DNA of 64,000 nt from Halolamina salifodinae (GCF_017874235.1 NZ_JAGGLC010000006.1:124001-188000), one strand, 5' to 3'; positions 17,171 through 26,497 are shown, counted from the stretch's first letter. Translations and numbers: made by a program. Notes: generated by a model not told the origin, from the sequence alone.

Positions 17171-17557
17171 ATGGGACTGGACGCGCTGCCGGAGTCATGG
17201 ACCGTCTGGAACGAACAGCCGGGCGGCCGCGTCATCCTCGCCTACCGCCCGGACGTGTTCGACGCCGACGAGTTCCCGGCGCCGTGTCTGCCGACCATCT
17301 ACGTCACCAACGGGTCGCGGGCCAACCGGCCCGGCGCGGGCCAGTATCAGACCGAGGAGTGGCACGCCACCCTCTTTGCCGAACCCGAGGTCGAACTCAC
17401 GAACGAGACCCGCGAGAGCCGCGAGGCGGCCGTCGACGCCGCCGTCACCGTCGCAGAGCGGTTCGCCGCGGGTGAGATCGACTACCGCGGCGCGTATCAG
17501 GAGCCCAGGGAGGCGTACCTCGACGAACTGGACGCGCGAACGGGCCGCGAGGCCTGA
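17171..17557 (+). CDS. DUF5820 family protein
   Basis: A 128-residue soluble acidic protein. The block GGRVILAYRPDVFDADEFPA followed by CLPTIYVTNGSR is diagnostic of the haloarchaeal DUF5820 family. No catalytic motif or membrane segment. It precedes the UPF0179 gene by 57 bp on the same strand. Function unknown. Confidence 0.85.
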   Translation: MGLDALPESWTVWNEQPGGRVILAYRPDVFDADEFPAPCLPTIYVTNGSRANRPGAGQYQTEEWHATLFAEPEVELTNETRESREAAVDAAVTVAERFAAGEIDYRGAYQEPREAYLDELDARTGREA

Positions 17558-17614
17558 GCCCCGCGTCGGCGCCCGGGCGGGAGCCTTAACCACGCAGCGA
17601 GGTAACGTCCACGC

Positions 17615-18064
17615 ATGTCCACCGTCACGCTCGTCGGCGCCAGACTCGCCGACCCGGGCCAGGAGTTCGTCTATCAGGGGGAGTCCTCGGCCTGCGACGG
17701 CTGTCCCTACCGGAGCCAGTGTCTGAACCTCGCCGAGGGAACCCGCTATCAGGTGACCGACGTGCGCGAGAACACCCAGATCCTCGACTGTGCGGTCCAC
17801 GACGAGGGGGTCCGGGCGGTCGAGGTCGAGCCGACTTCGATCCCCGCGAACGTGCCCTCGAAATCCGCCTATTCAGGGAGCAAGGCCAAACTCGCGGGCG
17901 AGTGCCCGCACACCGAGTGCCCCTCGCACCCGTTCTGTGAGCCGCTGGGCGCCGACTTCGACGCCGAGTACCAGATCGAGGAGGTCGTCGGCGACCCGCC
18001 CCACGAGACGTGTGAGTTGGGCCGGGACCTGACGAAGGTCGAGTTGGCGCCGAACAAAGAGTAG
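17615..18064 (+). CDS. UPF0179 family cysteine-rich protein
   Basis: A 149-residue archaeal protein of UPF0179. Eight or more cysteines are arranged as CDGCPYRSQC, ILDC and GECPHTECPSHPFC plus HETC, suggesting zinc or Fe-S binding. Length agrees with the family. Function unknown. The gene is convergent with the biotin carboxylase gene, with 18 bp between them. Confidence 0.9.
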   Translation: MSTVTLVGARLADPGQEFVYQGESSACDGCPYRSQCLNLAEGTRYQVTDVRENTQILDCAVHDEGVRAVEVEPTSIPANVPSKSAYSGSKAKLAGECPHTECPSHPFCEPLGADFDAEYQIEEVVGDPPHETCELGRDLTKVELAPNKE

Positions 18065-18082
18065 CCCGCCGCAGTCGACTGC

Positions 18083-19948
18083 TTACTCCAGCACCACGAG
18101 CACGTCGCCCATGTCGACGCTCTCGCCCTCGGAGACGAGGACCTGCGAGACGGTGCCGCCGCGCTCGGCGTCGATGTCGTTCTCCATCTTCATCGCCTCC
18201 AGCACCGCGACGGTGTCACCCGGTGCGACTTCGTCGCCGACCTCGGCATCGACCGACAGGACGGTCCCCTGCATGTCGACGGCGACGGACTCGCCGCCCT
18301 CCGGGACTTCCGGCGTGTCGGCGTCGGCGCCGCCGTCGCTGCCGCCACCGCTCCCGCCGGCCTGCGGCGGTCGGCTCTGGCCGCCGCTGCCGCCCACGTC
18401 GGGCGTCGGAATCGCGGGCGCGCCCTCCTCCTCGAGGTTCACGTCGAAACGCTTGCCGTTGACCTCGACGGTGAACTCCCGTTCGGCGGTTTCGGACTCC
18501 TCGCCCTCCTCGCTGCCGGTCGCCCCGGTGCCCCACTTCTCCTGGGCCTCGGCGACCCGGGCCTGATCGAGTTCCTCGTCGAGGTATTTGGTCGTGTGCG
18601 TCCCCGCGACGAACGCGTCGTCCTCGAGCATCAGCCGGTGGAACGGGGCGATGGTGACGACGCCCTCGATGTCGTACTCCGCCAGCGCGCGCTTCGAGCG
18701 GGCGATGCACTCCTCGCGGTCCGACCCGTGGACGATCAGCTTCGCGATCATCGAGTCGTAGTCGGTGACGAGTTCGTCGCCCTGCGCGAGCGCGTCGTCC
18801 ATCCGGACGCCGATGCCCCCCGGCGGGTCGTAGGTGGTGAGCGTGCCGCCGGTCGCCGGCTGGAACTCCTCGTCGGCGTGCTCGGCGTTGATGCGGAACT
18901 CGATGGCGTGACCGTCGAGGTCGACCCCCTCCTGTGAGAACGTGAGTTCGTCGCCGGCCGCGACCCGTAGCTGCCACTTCACGATGTCGATGCCCGTCAG
19001 TTCCTCCGTGACGGTGTGTTCGACCTGGATCCGGGTGTTGACCTCGAGGAAGTAGAAGTTCGCGTCGGGGCCGAGCACCTCGCCGGCCGCGGCGTCGCGG
19101 TCCTCCTCCTCGACGAGGAACTCGAAGGTGCCGGCGTTGTAGTAGCCGGCGGCGTCGGCGCCGCGGCGCGCGGCCGCGCCGATCTCCTCGCGGAGGTCGT
19201 CCGAGAGTGCGGGGCTCGGGCCCTCCTCGATCACCTTCTGGTGGCGGCGCTGAAGCGAGCAGTCACGCTCGCCCAGATGGCGGACGTTACCGTGCTCGTC
19301 GGCGAGGATCTGCACCTCGATGTGGCGGGGGTTCTCGAGGTAGCGCTCGAGATAGACGTTGGCGTTGTCGAAGTACGCCTCGCCCTCGCGTTTGGCGCTC
19401 TCGAACTGGCTCTCTGCCTCTTCGGGGCCCTCGACGATCTTCATCCCGCGGCCACCGCCGCCGCCTTCGGCCTTGATGGCGACGGGGTAGCCGAACTCGT
19501 CGCCGAACTCCGTGACCTCCTCGGCGCTCTCGGCCGGTTCGGTCGTCCCGGGGACGATGGGTACGTCGGCCTGCCGCATCGTCTGGCGGGCTTTCGTCTT
19601 CTCGCCCAACTGCTCCATCGCGTCGGCGGCCGGGCCGACCCACGTGATGTGGTCGTGGGCCTCGACCTTCCCGGCGAACTCCGCGTTCTCCGCGAGGAAG
19701 CCGTAGCCAGGGTGGATGGCGTCGGCGTCGGCCTTCTCGGCGGCCTCGATCACGGCCTCGTGGTCGAGGTAGGAGTCGGCCGCACGGGCGGGGCCGACGT
19801 TGTACGCCTCGTCGGCGTGGCGGACGTGACCGCCGTGTTTGTCGGCCTCCGAGTAGACGGCGACGGTGTCGACACCGAGTTCTTCGCAGGCGCGCATGAC
19901 TCGGACTGCGATTTCGCCGCGGTTCGCGACGAGCACCTTCTCGAACAT
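18083..19948 (-). CDS. Biotin carboxylase / biotin carrier subunit of acyl-CoA carboxylase
   Basis: A 621-residue protein: residues 1-~450 are an ATP-grasp biotin carboxylase ([54 protein letters not shown]), and after a Gly/Ser/Asp linker the last ~75 residues form a BCCP domain with the biotinylation motif EAMKMEND. It carboxylates biotin with ATP and bicarbonate for acetyl- or propionyl-CoA carboxylase; in haloarchaea the product feeds the 3-hydroxypropionate-type or polyhydroxyalkanoate precursor routes. The carboxyltransferase subunit is not in this window. Confidence 0.95.
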   Translation of the reverse strand: MFEKVLVANRGEIAVRVMRACEELGVDTVAVYSEADKHGGHVRHADEAYNVGPARAADSYLDHEAVIEAAEKADADAIHPGYGFLAENAEFAGKVEAHDHITWVGPAADAMEQLGEKTKARQTMRQADVPIVPGTTEPAESAEEVTEFGDEFGYPVAIKAEGGGGGRGMKIVEGPEEAESQFESAKREGEAYFDNANVYLERYLENPRHIEVQILADEHGNVRHLGERDCSLQRRHQKVIEEGPSPALSDDLREEIGAAARRGADAAGYYNAGTFEFLVEEEDRDAAAGEVLGPDANFYFLEVNTRIQVEHTVTEELTGIDIVKWQLRVAAGDELTFSQEGVDLDGHAIEFRINAEHADEEFQPATGGTLTTYDPPGGIGVRMDDALAQGDELVTDYDSMIAKLIVHGSDREECIARSKRALAEYDIEGVVTIAPFHRLMLEDDAFVAGTHTTKYLDEELDQARVAEAQEKWGTGATGSEEGEESETAEREFTVEVNGKRFDVNLEEEGAPAIPTPDVGGSGGQSRPPQAGGSGGGSDGGADADTPEVPEGGESVAVDMQGTVLSVDAEVGDEVAPGDTVAVLEAMKMENDIDAERGGTVSQVLVSEGESVDMGDVLVVLE

Positions 19949-20004
19949 CTTTAGCAGCCGTTCTCACAGCCGGGACGTGATTCTGTCGGTCCGGACCGAG
20001 CAGC

Positions 20005-20724
20005 TCAGTTCCCGCCGTCCTCGCCGCCATCGGCGCCCTCGTCGCCGGATTCGCCGTGTTCGTGGGGATCGTGGCCGTCCTCATCGTGCTGGTGGCCGTC
20101 GTGGTCGTGGGCTCCGTGATCGTGGCGATGATCGTCGTGGTCATGCCCATCGTCGTCGCGACTCGCCAGCCCCACGAGGTGGCCGGCGGTCGAGAGGATC
20201 AGTTCCGCCCCCAGCGCGGCGGCGTTCTCGCTCCCCGGCAGGCAGAAGATGGGCACGCCGTCGGCGACGCCGGCAGTCGCGCGCGTGGCGACGACCATGG
20301 TGCCGATCTCCTCGTAGGAGCGCCGGCGGAACAGTTCGCCGAAGCCCGGGAGTTCCTTCTTCAGGAGTGGCCGGACTGCCTCGACGGTCACGTCGTCGGG
20401 CGTGACGCCGGTCCCGCCGGTGGTGATCACGGCCTCAGTGTCCTTCCGGTCGACGAACCGCTGGACGGTACTCTGCACTTTGTCGTAGTCGTCGGGGACG
20501 AGATCCCGGGTGGTGACCTGGTGGCCGGCGTTCTCGAGGGCGTCGGCGATCTGGTCGCCCGCGGCGTCGTCGTCGAGCGATCTGGAGGAGGATATCGTGA
20601 GGACCGCGACGCCGAGTTCGTCGCGGTCGTGGTGATGATGGTCGTGGGTGCCGGGTTCGCCGTGGTCGTGGTCGTCGTGGGAGTGGCCGTGATCCTCGTG
20701 GGAGTGGTCGTGATCGTCGCTCAT
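20005..20724 (-). CDS. MoaB/MogA-type molybdopterin protein with histidine-rich ends
   Basis: A 239-residue protein. The core (~40-190) is a MoaB/MogA domain, which adenylates molybdopterin during Moco synthesis: [19 protein letters not shown] and [11 protein letters not shown] are visible. Unusually, both ends are histidine/aspartate runs: about 13 His in the first 36 residues and about 12 in the last 50. Such tails resemble those of nickel/zinc-handling proteins and may buffer metal; this is inference. The ATG at 20724 opens with [17 protein letters not shown]. Confidence 0.9.
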   Translation of the reverse strand: MSDDHDHSHEDHGHSHDDHDHGEPGTHDHHHHDRDELGVAVLTISSSRSLDDDAAGDQIADALENAGHQVTTRDLVPDDYDKVQSTVQRFVDRKDTEAVITTGGTGVTPDDVTVEAVRPLLKKELPGFGELFRRRSYEEIGTMVVATRATAGVADGVPIFCLPGSENAAALGAELILSTAGHLVGLASRDDDGHDHDDHRHDHGAHDHDGHQHDEDGHDPHEHGESGDEGADGGEDGGN

Positions 20725-20796
20725 GGCCCGGTGTCGGGTCGGGCGGTACAAAACACCGGCCGATCGTGGTTCTGGTGGTTTCGTGGGAGTCAGCAC

Positions 20797-20846
20797 ACCG
20801 AGAAAGCCCCTGTCCGCTCGGCTCGCGCGGCTCGCTGCGCGCCGAT
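20797..20846 (-). repeat. AAGCCCC repeat, partial copy 2
   Basis: CACCGAGAAAGCCCCTGTC followed by CGCTCGGCTCGCGCG is the complement of the 3' half of the repeats at 16970-17063 and 50784-50886. It lies in the spacer between the divergent moaB and RHH genes. Otherwise the spacer (20725-20941) holds only the promoters. Confidence 0.6.
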
Positions 20847-20941
20847 ACGAGCAGTCTAGCGGGATACCGTTTGGCTCGACACCCAGTACAGCCGACATAC
20901 CGGCAAAACGCCTATTGGTAAGACCAGCGTATTACGACTAT

Positions 20942-21220
20942 ATGTCTGGAGTAACCACGGAGAGTGACGGCGAGGACAGCATCGTCACGGTGAACTTCAA
21001 ACTCACCGAGTCGTTCCTCGACGAGATCGACGACACGTGGCAGGGACGCGGCTTCAACAGCCGAAGCGAGTTCATCCGCTATACGCTCCGAGACGCCATC
21101 GAGCACCCGACGTTCGACCGTGACGAACTCGTCGCGCTTCTCGACGCGGAAGCGGACATCCGCGAGGGGACGACGATGAGTTCCGAAGGGGCACGCGATC
21201 GGTTCGGAACTGATGAGTGA
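20942..21220 (+). CDS. Ribbon-helix-helix antitoxin
   Basis: A 92-residue protein with a CopG/MetJ-type ribbon-helix-helix at residues ~15-60 (VTVNFKLTESFLDEIDDTW and SRSEFIRYTLRDA) and an acidic C-terminal tail expected to bind the toxin. It likely dimerises and represses its own promoter. Its last 8 bp overlap the start of the RelE-type toxin gene, the usual antitoxin-first order. Confidence 0.88.
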   Translation: MSGVTTESDGEDSIVTVNFKLTESFLDEIDDTWQGRGFNSRSEFIRYTLRDAIEHPTFDRDELVALLDAEADIREGTTMSSEGARDRFGTDE

Positions 21221-21494
21221 GGAGGAATGGAGTTGGGAACTGGCCTCGACGGCCCAGGAGGACCTTGCTGTACTCTCGCCCGAGGAACAAGACCGGGTGC
21301 TCGACAAACTCGACGAGATCGTTACGTCACCGTGGCGGGATCCACCGGCATACGGTGAACCACTCCAGAACAGTCCGTACAAGAAGATCCGTATCGGGGA
21401 GTTCCGTCTCTCCGTGACGTTCCGAAGAGACGATCAGCGATTGATCGTCGCTCGAATCAAACGTCGGGGCGGTGCGTACACCGCTGACGACTGA
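21213..21494 (+). CDS. RelE/ParE superfamily toxin
   Basis: A 93-residue protein with the RelE/ParE fold signature: WELASTAQEDLAVLSPEEQDR, NSPYKKIRIGEFRLSVTFRR, then RLIVARIKRRGGAY. RelE-type members cut mRNA on the ribosome; ParE-type members poison gyrase. The Arg/Lys-rich strand and C-terminal Tyr favour RelE, but this is not decisive. It overlaps the antitoxin gene by 8 bp. Confidence 0.88.
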   Translation: MSEEEWSWELASTAQEDLAVLSPEEQDRVLDKLDEIVTSPWRDPPAYGEPLQNSPYKKIRIGEFRLSVTFRRDDQRLIVARIKRRGGAYTADD

Positions 21495-21579
21495 CTGGGT
21501 CGTTCGCCCGACTGAGTAACACTCTCGAAACCCCGAGGACCAACCACCGTTATGGCGACGCCTCCCCAACCCCCCGATC

Positions 21580-22620
21580 ATGAAGGCTGTCCAGTTCCAC
21601 GGCCACGGCGGCCACGACGTGATCGCGTACGACGAGGTGCCCGAGCAGACGCCCGGGCCGAACGAAGTCCGCATCGACGTGAAAGCCGCCGCGGCGAACC
21701 ACCTCGGCGTCTGGACCCGACGGGGGATGCCCGGCATCGACCTCGAGATGCCCCACACGCCCGGTAGCGACGCGGCCGGCGTCGTCATCGACGTGGGCGA
21801 GAACGTCGAGCGCTTCGACCAGAACGACCGCGTGGCCGTCTCGGCGGGCGTCGCCTGCGGCCGCTGTGAGTTCTGCCGCGACGGCGAGGCGTCGATGTGC
21901 GTGCGCTACCAGATTCTCGGCGAGCACCGACCGGGTGTCCACGCCGAGTACGCGACGGTGCCGGCGGACAACCTCGTCCCCGTCCCGGAGGGCGTCGATT
22001 GGGAGGTCGCTGGCTCCGCCGCACTGGTGTTCCAGACTGCGTGGCGGATGCTGGTCACGCGCGCGGAGCTCCAGCCCACCGACTCGGTACTGGTGCTGGG
22101 CGCCTCCGGGGGCGTCGGCCACGCCGCGGTCCAGATCGCCGACCACGTCGGCGGCGAGGTCTATGCGACAGCTTCCAGCGAGGAGAAACTCGGCTACGCC
22201 GCGGACTGCGGCGCCGATCACGTCATCGACTACACTGCACACGACTACGTCGACCGCATCCGGGATCTGACGGGCAAGCGTGGCGTTGACGTGGTGGTCG
22301 ACCACATCGCCGGCGAGTCGTGGTCGGACTCGCTGGCCTCGCTGGCGAAGGGCGGAAAGCTGGTCACCTGCGGCGCTACCGCGGGCGGCCAGCCCCACAC
22401 CGACGTGAACCGGATCTTCTGGAACCAACTCTCCGTGCTGGGGTCGACGATGGCCACCCCCGGCGAGGTGGACGACGTGCTCTCGCTCGTCTGGGACGGC
22501 ACGTTCGAGCCCCGGATCCGCGAGGTAGTGCCGATGTCACAGGCCGCTCGCGCCCACGAGATGCTGGAGAACCGCGAAGGCTTTGGGAAGGTAGTGCTTA
22601 AACCGGATAGTGAGCTCTGA
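21580..22620 (+). CDS. Zinc-binding alcohol dehydrogenase family oxidoreductase
   Basis: A 346-residue MDR-superfamily enzyme. The structural-zinc loop ACGRCEFCRDGEASMC has all four cysteines; the NAD(P) motif is GASGGVGHAA. The catalytic region (AANHLGVWTRRG) lacks the usual Cys-x-x-His pattern of classical ADHs, so it may be a quinone oxidoreductase-type enzyme that kept the structural zinc. The substrate is unknown. The next small membrane gene starts within its 3' end. Confidence 0.88.
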   Translation: MKAVQFHGHGGHDVIAYDEVPEQTPGPNEVRIDVKAAAANHLGVWTRRGMPGIDLEMPHTPGSDAAGVVIDVGENVERFDQNDRVAVSAGVACGRCEFCRDGEASMCVRYQILGEHRPGVHAEYATVPADNLVPVPEGVDWEVAGSAALVFQTAWRMLVTRAELQPTDSVLVLGASGGVGHAAVQIADHVGGEVYATASSEEKLGYAADCGADHVIDYTAHDYVDRIRDLTGKRGVDVVVDHIAGESWSDSLASLAKGGKLVTCGATAGGQPHTDVNRIFWNQLSVLGSTMATPGEVDDVLSLVWDGTFEPRIREVVPMSQAARAHEMLENREGFGKVVLKPDSEL

Positions 22621-22891
22621 GGACGGCGACGACGGCGGGTACGTGCATACGCCCGGCAGTGTCGAAGACGGCGACGCCGACGCCGAGAGCGAGGACGGCG
22701 AGCAGAGTGGCCCCAGCGGCTGGCTCCTCGTCGGCGTCGTCACGCTGGCGACGCTGGTGATCCCGGGGATCATCTACCTCTACCCGACGCTGCTGGCGGA
22801 TCACGTGCCGTTTCTGGTGGCGATGCTGGCGCTGCCGTTCATCCCGGCGCTGTTGCTGGGCGGGGTCGGTGTGTGGGCGATGAAGGAGTAG
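22610..22891 (+). CDS. Small two-span membrane protein
   Basis: A 93-residue protein with a GTG start overlapping the upstream stop by 11 bp. The N-terminal ~35 residues are acidic, followed by two hydrophobic helices (WLLVGVVTLATLVIPGIIYLY and FLVAMLALPFIPALLLGG). No family recognised. The overlap indicates co-translation with the alcohol dehydrogenase gene. Confidence 0.65.
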   Translation: MSSEDGDDGGYVHTPGSVEDGDADAESEDGEQSGPSGWLLVGVVTLATLVIPGIIYLYPTLLADHVPFLVAMLALPFIPALLLGGVGVWAMKE

Positions 22892-22930
22892 ACTTCTGTT
22901 ACGGTGGATATCCGGTGGTTGCGACTGCGA

Positions 22931-23386
22931 CGGTGAACGGCACCGCGGAGTTCCCATGACCTCTGGGACCGCAGCGTGCCGGACACGAGGTCCGGTCACC
23001 AGAAATCTCCGATTTCTGGTTGGCAGCCGAGAATCTGCGATTCTCGGCGACGTCGCAGGAAGGCGCCGCCTTCCTGCTGGCGAACGGGAGCTTCGCTCCC
23101 GTTAACGGCACAGCGCGGATTCCCCCTCCCCCCGCGGGCGCCGACGTCGGCGCCCGCGAGGTGTCCACCGCGACCGCGGTTGTGGCGGCGCGAAGCCGTC
23201 GCCGCTCCGGCGGCGTCATCAGAAATCGAAAATTTCTGATTGGCAGACGAGAGCTCCGCTCTCGTCGACGACGTAGCGCGAGGGGTGAGCGAGGGTTAAG
23301 CCCGAGCGAACCGGCTGGGGAGGCGTGAGGCTGTTGCGTGGTCAGCGGTGCGGTACAAGTGGCCAACGACCGAGATGCTGTTGCCG
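22931..23386. mobile_element. Hairpin-array element A (456 bp, non-coding)
   Basis: The right end (23350-23386), read in reverse, is CGGCAACAGCATCTCGGTCG then TTGGCCACTTGTACCGC, matching the left end of element B at 27308. The left end begins CGGTGAACGGCACCGCGGAG and resembles element C at 56162. Inside are at least six perfect palindromes with 3-nt loops: ACCAGAAATC-tcc-; GCCGAGAATC-tgc-; CAGGAAGGC-gcc-; AACGGGAGC-ttc-; TCAGAAAT/ATTTCTGA; GAGAGC-tcc-. No ORF of its own, so a MITE-like non-autonomous element is the best description. Confidence 0.65.
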
Positions 23387-23442
23387 TCGCTGCCGTAGTA
23401 ACCGTTGACCCCCGAAAAAGACTCAACTCCGAAAAGCCCGCC

Positions 23443-24057
23443 CTATCGCTCGAAACCAACACTGCCGTCCGCAACCGCTTCGCCCTCGTGATCGCGGCGC
23501 ATCGCGATTTCGAACCACGGACAGAGTCGAAGCTGCCGGTACCACTCGGGCTCTTCGTACAGCAGGTCGTAGTCCGCCCAGAGCAGCCCCTCGATCTCCT
23601 CGGTATCGGGGTCCAGATCCGTGTCGGTCAGCGTGACCTTCAGCACCGCACAGACCTCCCACTCCAGCCCCTCTCGCTCGTAGCGGCGTTTGTACTCGAA
23701 GCGGTCCGTCACGCGGAGGTCGTCGTACTGATCCGGCGTGACGCCCAGTTCCTCCTCCAGTCGCTGCTCGGTGGCGTCGACCTGACTCTGGCCCGCGACG
23801 GGGTGGGAGGCGACAGTCCCGTCCCAGTGCGTGTCCCAGAGGCGCTTGTTGGCGGCGCGCTGGGCCAGCAGAATGCGGCCCTCCTCGTCGAACACGAGCG
23901 CGGTAAAGGCGCGGTGGCGCTGCCCCTCGCCCGTGTGGGCGCCGAGGCGGTTCGCGAGGCCCGTTCGCTCGTCGTCGCCGTCGACGGCGACCACGTCCTG
24001 TGCGGCGTTGGGGTGGGGCTCCGTACCCCCGCCCGTGTTGGCGTTCTCGCTGCTCAT
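23443..24057 (-). CDS. idi: Isopentenyl-diphosphate delta-isomerase, type 1 (Nudix fold)
   Basis: A 204-residue Nudix-fold protein that would interconvert isopentenyl and dimethylallyl diphosphate for archaeal lipids and carotenoids. Visible: FTALVFDEEGRILLAQRA, LWDTHWDGTVASHP, the ATEQRLEEELG Nudix region, and EWEVCAVLKV. At the position of the catalytic Cys in bacterial/eukaryotic type 1 enzymes (xxCGHP) there is Ala83 (ASHP), which I recall in other haloarchaeal members; so activity or mechanism may differ. The ATG at 24057 is favoured over 24075. Confidence 0.82.
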   Translation of the reverse strand: MSSENANTGGGTEPHPNAAQDVVAVDGDDERTGLANRLGAHTGEGQRHRAFTALVFDEEGRILLAQRAANKRLWDTHWDGTVASHPVAGQSQVDATEQRLEEELGVTPDQYDDLRVTDRFEYKRRYEREGLEWEVCAVLKVTLTDTDLDPDTEEIEGLLWADYDLLYEEPEWYRQLRLCPWFEIAMRRDHEGEAVADGSVGFER

Positions 24058-24146
24058 ACGCGACCCATCGGCCACCGGGGGTAAGGTCGCTTCGATGCCG
24101 CGCGCGGCAGTTCGCTGGTGTGCGGGTCAGTTCGCTAGCGTCCCGA

Positions 24147-24833
24147 TCAGGCGTCGACGCCCAGTTCCTCCAGCAGCGTCAGCGCGGCCGCGTGGGAGGA
24201 GCCCGGGCCCCGAGCCGTCAGCAGGTCGCCGTCGACGGTGACGGAGGTGTCCGAATCGAGTTCGGCGTCGAAATTCGCGCCCGCGGCTTTGACCTCGTCC
24301 TCGACCCAGTAGGGGAGCTTTCGGCCGTCGGGCAGCAGGTCGTTCTCGTCGACGATGCCCTCCTCCCACGCGTTCGGGAAGCCAGTCACGTCGCGGCCGT
24401 CGACGAGGAACTCACCTTCGGCGTCGCGCGTGAACGCGAGAATCCCGACGGTGTGGCAGACGACCAGCGCGAGGCCGTCGTCGCCCTCGACAGCCGTTCG
24501 GAGCGCGGCGCGGGCGTGCACGTCCTGCGTGATGTCCCACTCGGCGCCGTGGCCGCCGGGGAACACGACGGCGTCGTACTCCGCCGGCTCAGCCGCGGCC
24601 AGCGGGGTCGGGTTGTTCAGTCGCTCGTCGGTCTCGTGGATCTCGCGGAGTTCCTCGGCCTCCTCCTCGCCGATGTCCTCGGGGTCGAGCGAGCGCTCGT
24701 CGACGACCGGGGGGTTCCCCGTCGGCGTCGCCACGTCGATGTCGACGCCCGCGTCGGTGAGCGTCGTGAGCGGGTCGATGCACTCCTCGGCCCAGTAGCC
24801 GTCCTCGCTGACGATAAATAGCGCGTCGGTCAT
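24147..24833 (-). CDS. DJ-1/PfpI family protein (Hsp31/glyoxalase III-like)
   Basis: A 228-residue class-I glutamine-amidotransferase-fold protein: VVFPGGHGAEWD near the centre, and the nucleophile elbow VVCHTVG with the catalytic Cys, as in Hsp31-type chaperones and deglycases. A role in stress protection or glyoxal detoxification is family-based inference. It stands alone between idi and the Lrp gene. Confidence 0.87.
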   Translation of the reverse strand: MTDALFIVSEDGYWAEECIDPLTTLTDAGVDIDVATPTGNPPVVDERSLDPEDIGEEEAEELREIHETDERLNNPTPLAAAEPAEYDAVVFPGGHGAEWDITQDVHARAALRTAVEGDDGLALVVCHTVGILAFTRDAEGEFLVDGRDVTGFPNAWEEGIVDENDLLPDGRKLPYWVEDEVKAAGANFDAELDSDTSVTVDGDLLTARGPGSSHAAALTLLEELGVDA

Positions 24834-24925
24834 GCATCCACAAGTGGGGGTGTCGGACGGAAAAGCTCACCAGCCGCGGCACGGGGTGGCGCGGCCGTGT
24901 CGCGTTAGGCGCCGAGCCGTTCGTC

Positions 24926-25342
24926 CTACGAGCCCAGCCGTTCGTCCAGAATGAGTCGGGTGGTGCTCTCCTCGACCTCCCCCTGCTCGCGGGCGCGGCT
25001 GATCAGTTCGTTCACCGCGCGGGTGTCGACACAGTCGACGACGAGCACGATGTCGTCCTCGCCGGAGACCTGCCAGACGAAGTCGACCTCCTCCCAGTCC
25101 GCGAGACGCTTGCCAACTTCGTCGGTGTTGACGTCCATCGCGACCGAGATCTCGATCATCGCCTTCACGTTCCCGGTCCGGGTGGTGACGGTGAACCGCT
25201 CGATGACGCCGTCCTCGACCATCCCCTCGACGCGGTTGCGCACGGTCCCCTCGCTCGTTCCGACCTGCTCGGCGATCTCGGTGTAGGGCGTCCGGGCGTC
25301 CCGCCGGAGGATGTTCAGGATCTCCCGATCGAGTTCGTCCAT
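24926..25342 (-). CDS. Lrp/AsnC family transcriptional regulator
   Basis: A 138-residue protein: N-terminal winged helix (ILNILRRDARTPYTEIAEQ and SEGTVRNRVEGMVEDGVI) and C-terminal RAM effector domain (VDFVWQVSGEDDIVLVVDC), which binds amino acids and oligomerises. It is divergent from carA, with a perfect 7-bp inverted repeat between them at 25374-25388. It probably controls carA and itself in response to an amino acid such as glutamine or arginine; this is inferred from position. Confidence 0.93.
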   Translation of the reverse strand: MDELDREILNILRRDARTPYTEIAEQVGTSEGTVRNRVEGMVEDGVIERFTVTTRTGNVKAMIEISVAMDVNTDEVGKRLADWEEVDFVWQVSGEDDIVLVVDCVDTRAVNELISRAREQGEVEESTTRLILDERLGS

Positions 25343-25373
25343 ACACCTCCCTGCCGCTCCCGCGCCATACCGG

Positions 25374-25388
25374 TTACGAATTTCGTAA
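25374..25388. promoter_or_regulatory. Candidate Lrp operator, TTACGAA-t-TTCGTAA
   Basis: A perfect 15-bp palindrome with one central base, 31 bp upstream of the lrp start and 50 bp upstream of carA. A second, spaced pair of half-sites, TTACG (25412) and CGTAA (25434), straddles the carA start region, and GTTATTAC at about 25408 is a plausible carA box A. Lrp proteins bind such short dyads. Confidence 0.6.
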
Positions 25389-25438
25389 GAATCCTTCGAA
25401 CGACACAGTTATTACGTTCGATGAGTACGTTTCTCGTA

Positions 25439-26497
25439 ATGAGCGCGTACATCGCGCTGGCCGACGGTCGTGTCGTGGAGGGACGCTCGCGTGCCCCCGG
25501 CACGGGCCGGGGTGAGCTGGTGTTTACCACCGCCTACACCGGCTACGAGGAGAGTCTGACTGACCCGTCCTACGCCGAACAGGTACTCACGTTCTCCTAC
25601 CCACTGATCGGGAACTACGGGGTCCGGGAGGAGCGCTTCGAGTCCGACCAGATCCAGCCCCGCGTCGCCGTCGCCCGCGAGTTCACCGACGACGTGGCCG
25701 AGTGGCTGGAGAGCGAGGGGATCCCGGCTATCGACGGTCTGGACACCCGCGATCTGGTCACCTCGATCCGCGAGCAGGGGGCGATGCGCTGTGGCGTCGC
25801 CGCCGGCCCGGACGCCACGCCCGAGCAGGCCCGCGAACAGTTGGAGCAGTGTATCGAGATGAGCGACCACACCGAGATCGGCGCGCAGGTCAGCGTCGAC
25901 GAACCCCAGCAGTATCAGGGGAGCGGCGTGAAAGTCACCCTCATCGACTGCGGCGCGAAGCAGTCGATCATCGAGGCCCTGACGGCCCGCGACGCCGCCG
26001 TCACCGTCCTGCCCTACGACGCGACGCCCGCCGAGGTCGCCGACACCGAACCGGACGTGGTGTTCGTCTCGAACGGGCCGGGCGACCCGGCGAACTTCGA
26101 GGCCGCCGGCGAGGTCGTCGAGGAGTTCGTCGGCGAGACCCCCATCGCGGGAATCTGTCTCGGCCAGCAGGTCGTCGCCCGCGCGCTGGGCGGCGAGACC
26201 GAGAAGATGGAGTTCGGCCACCGCGGCCTGAACCAGCCGGTTCGTGACCTCGAAACCGACCGCGTGGTGATGACGACCCAGAACCACGGCTACAGCGTCG
26301 CGGACCCGGGCGACCTCGCGGTCACGCAGGTCAACGTCAACGACGGCACCGCCGAGGGGCTGGAGGGCGTCGACGTCGACGTGCTCACCCGCCAGTACCA
26401 CCCCGAAGCGAACCCCGGTCCCCACGACTCGCTTTCCTTCTTCGACGACGTGATCGAGATGGCCGAGAACCGCGCGCCTGCGGTCGCCTCGGACTAA
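25439..26497 (+). CDS. carA: Carbamoyl-phosphate synthase small (glutaminase) subunit
   Basis: A 352-residue protein that hydrolyses glutamine and passes ammonia to CarB for carbamoyl phosphate, precursor of pyrimidines and arginine. N-terminal CPSase domain (GELVFTTAYTGYEESLTDPS, GNYGV), C-terminal class-I amidotransferase with VSNGPGDP, nucleophile Cys240 in AGICLGQQ, and QYHPEANPGP supplying the catalytic His-Glu. The ATG at 25439 gives the usual short N-terminus; an ATG 18 bp upstream is the alternative. carB is not in the window. Confidence 0.97.
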   Translation: MSAYIALADGRVVEGRSRAPGTGRGELVFTTAYTGYEESLTDPSYAEQVLTFSYPLIGNYGVREERFESDQIQPRVAVAREFTDDVAEWLESEGIPAIDGLDTRDLVTSIREQGAMRCGVAAGPDATPEQAREQLEQCIEMSDHTEIGAQVSVDEPQQYQGSGVKVTLIDCGAKQSIIEALTARDAAVTVLPYDATPAEVADTEPDVVFVSNGPGDPANFEAAGEVVEEFVGETPIAGICLGQQVVARALGGETEKMEFGHRGLNQPVRDLETDRVVMTTQNHGYSVADPGDLAVTQVNVNDGTAEGLEGVDVDVLTRQYHPEANPGPHDSLSFFDDVIEMAENRAPAVASD

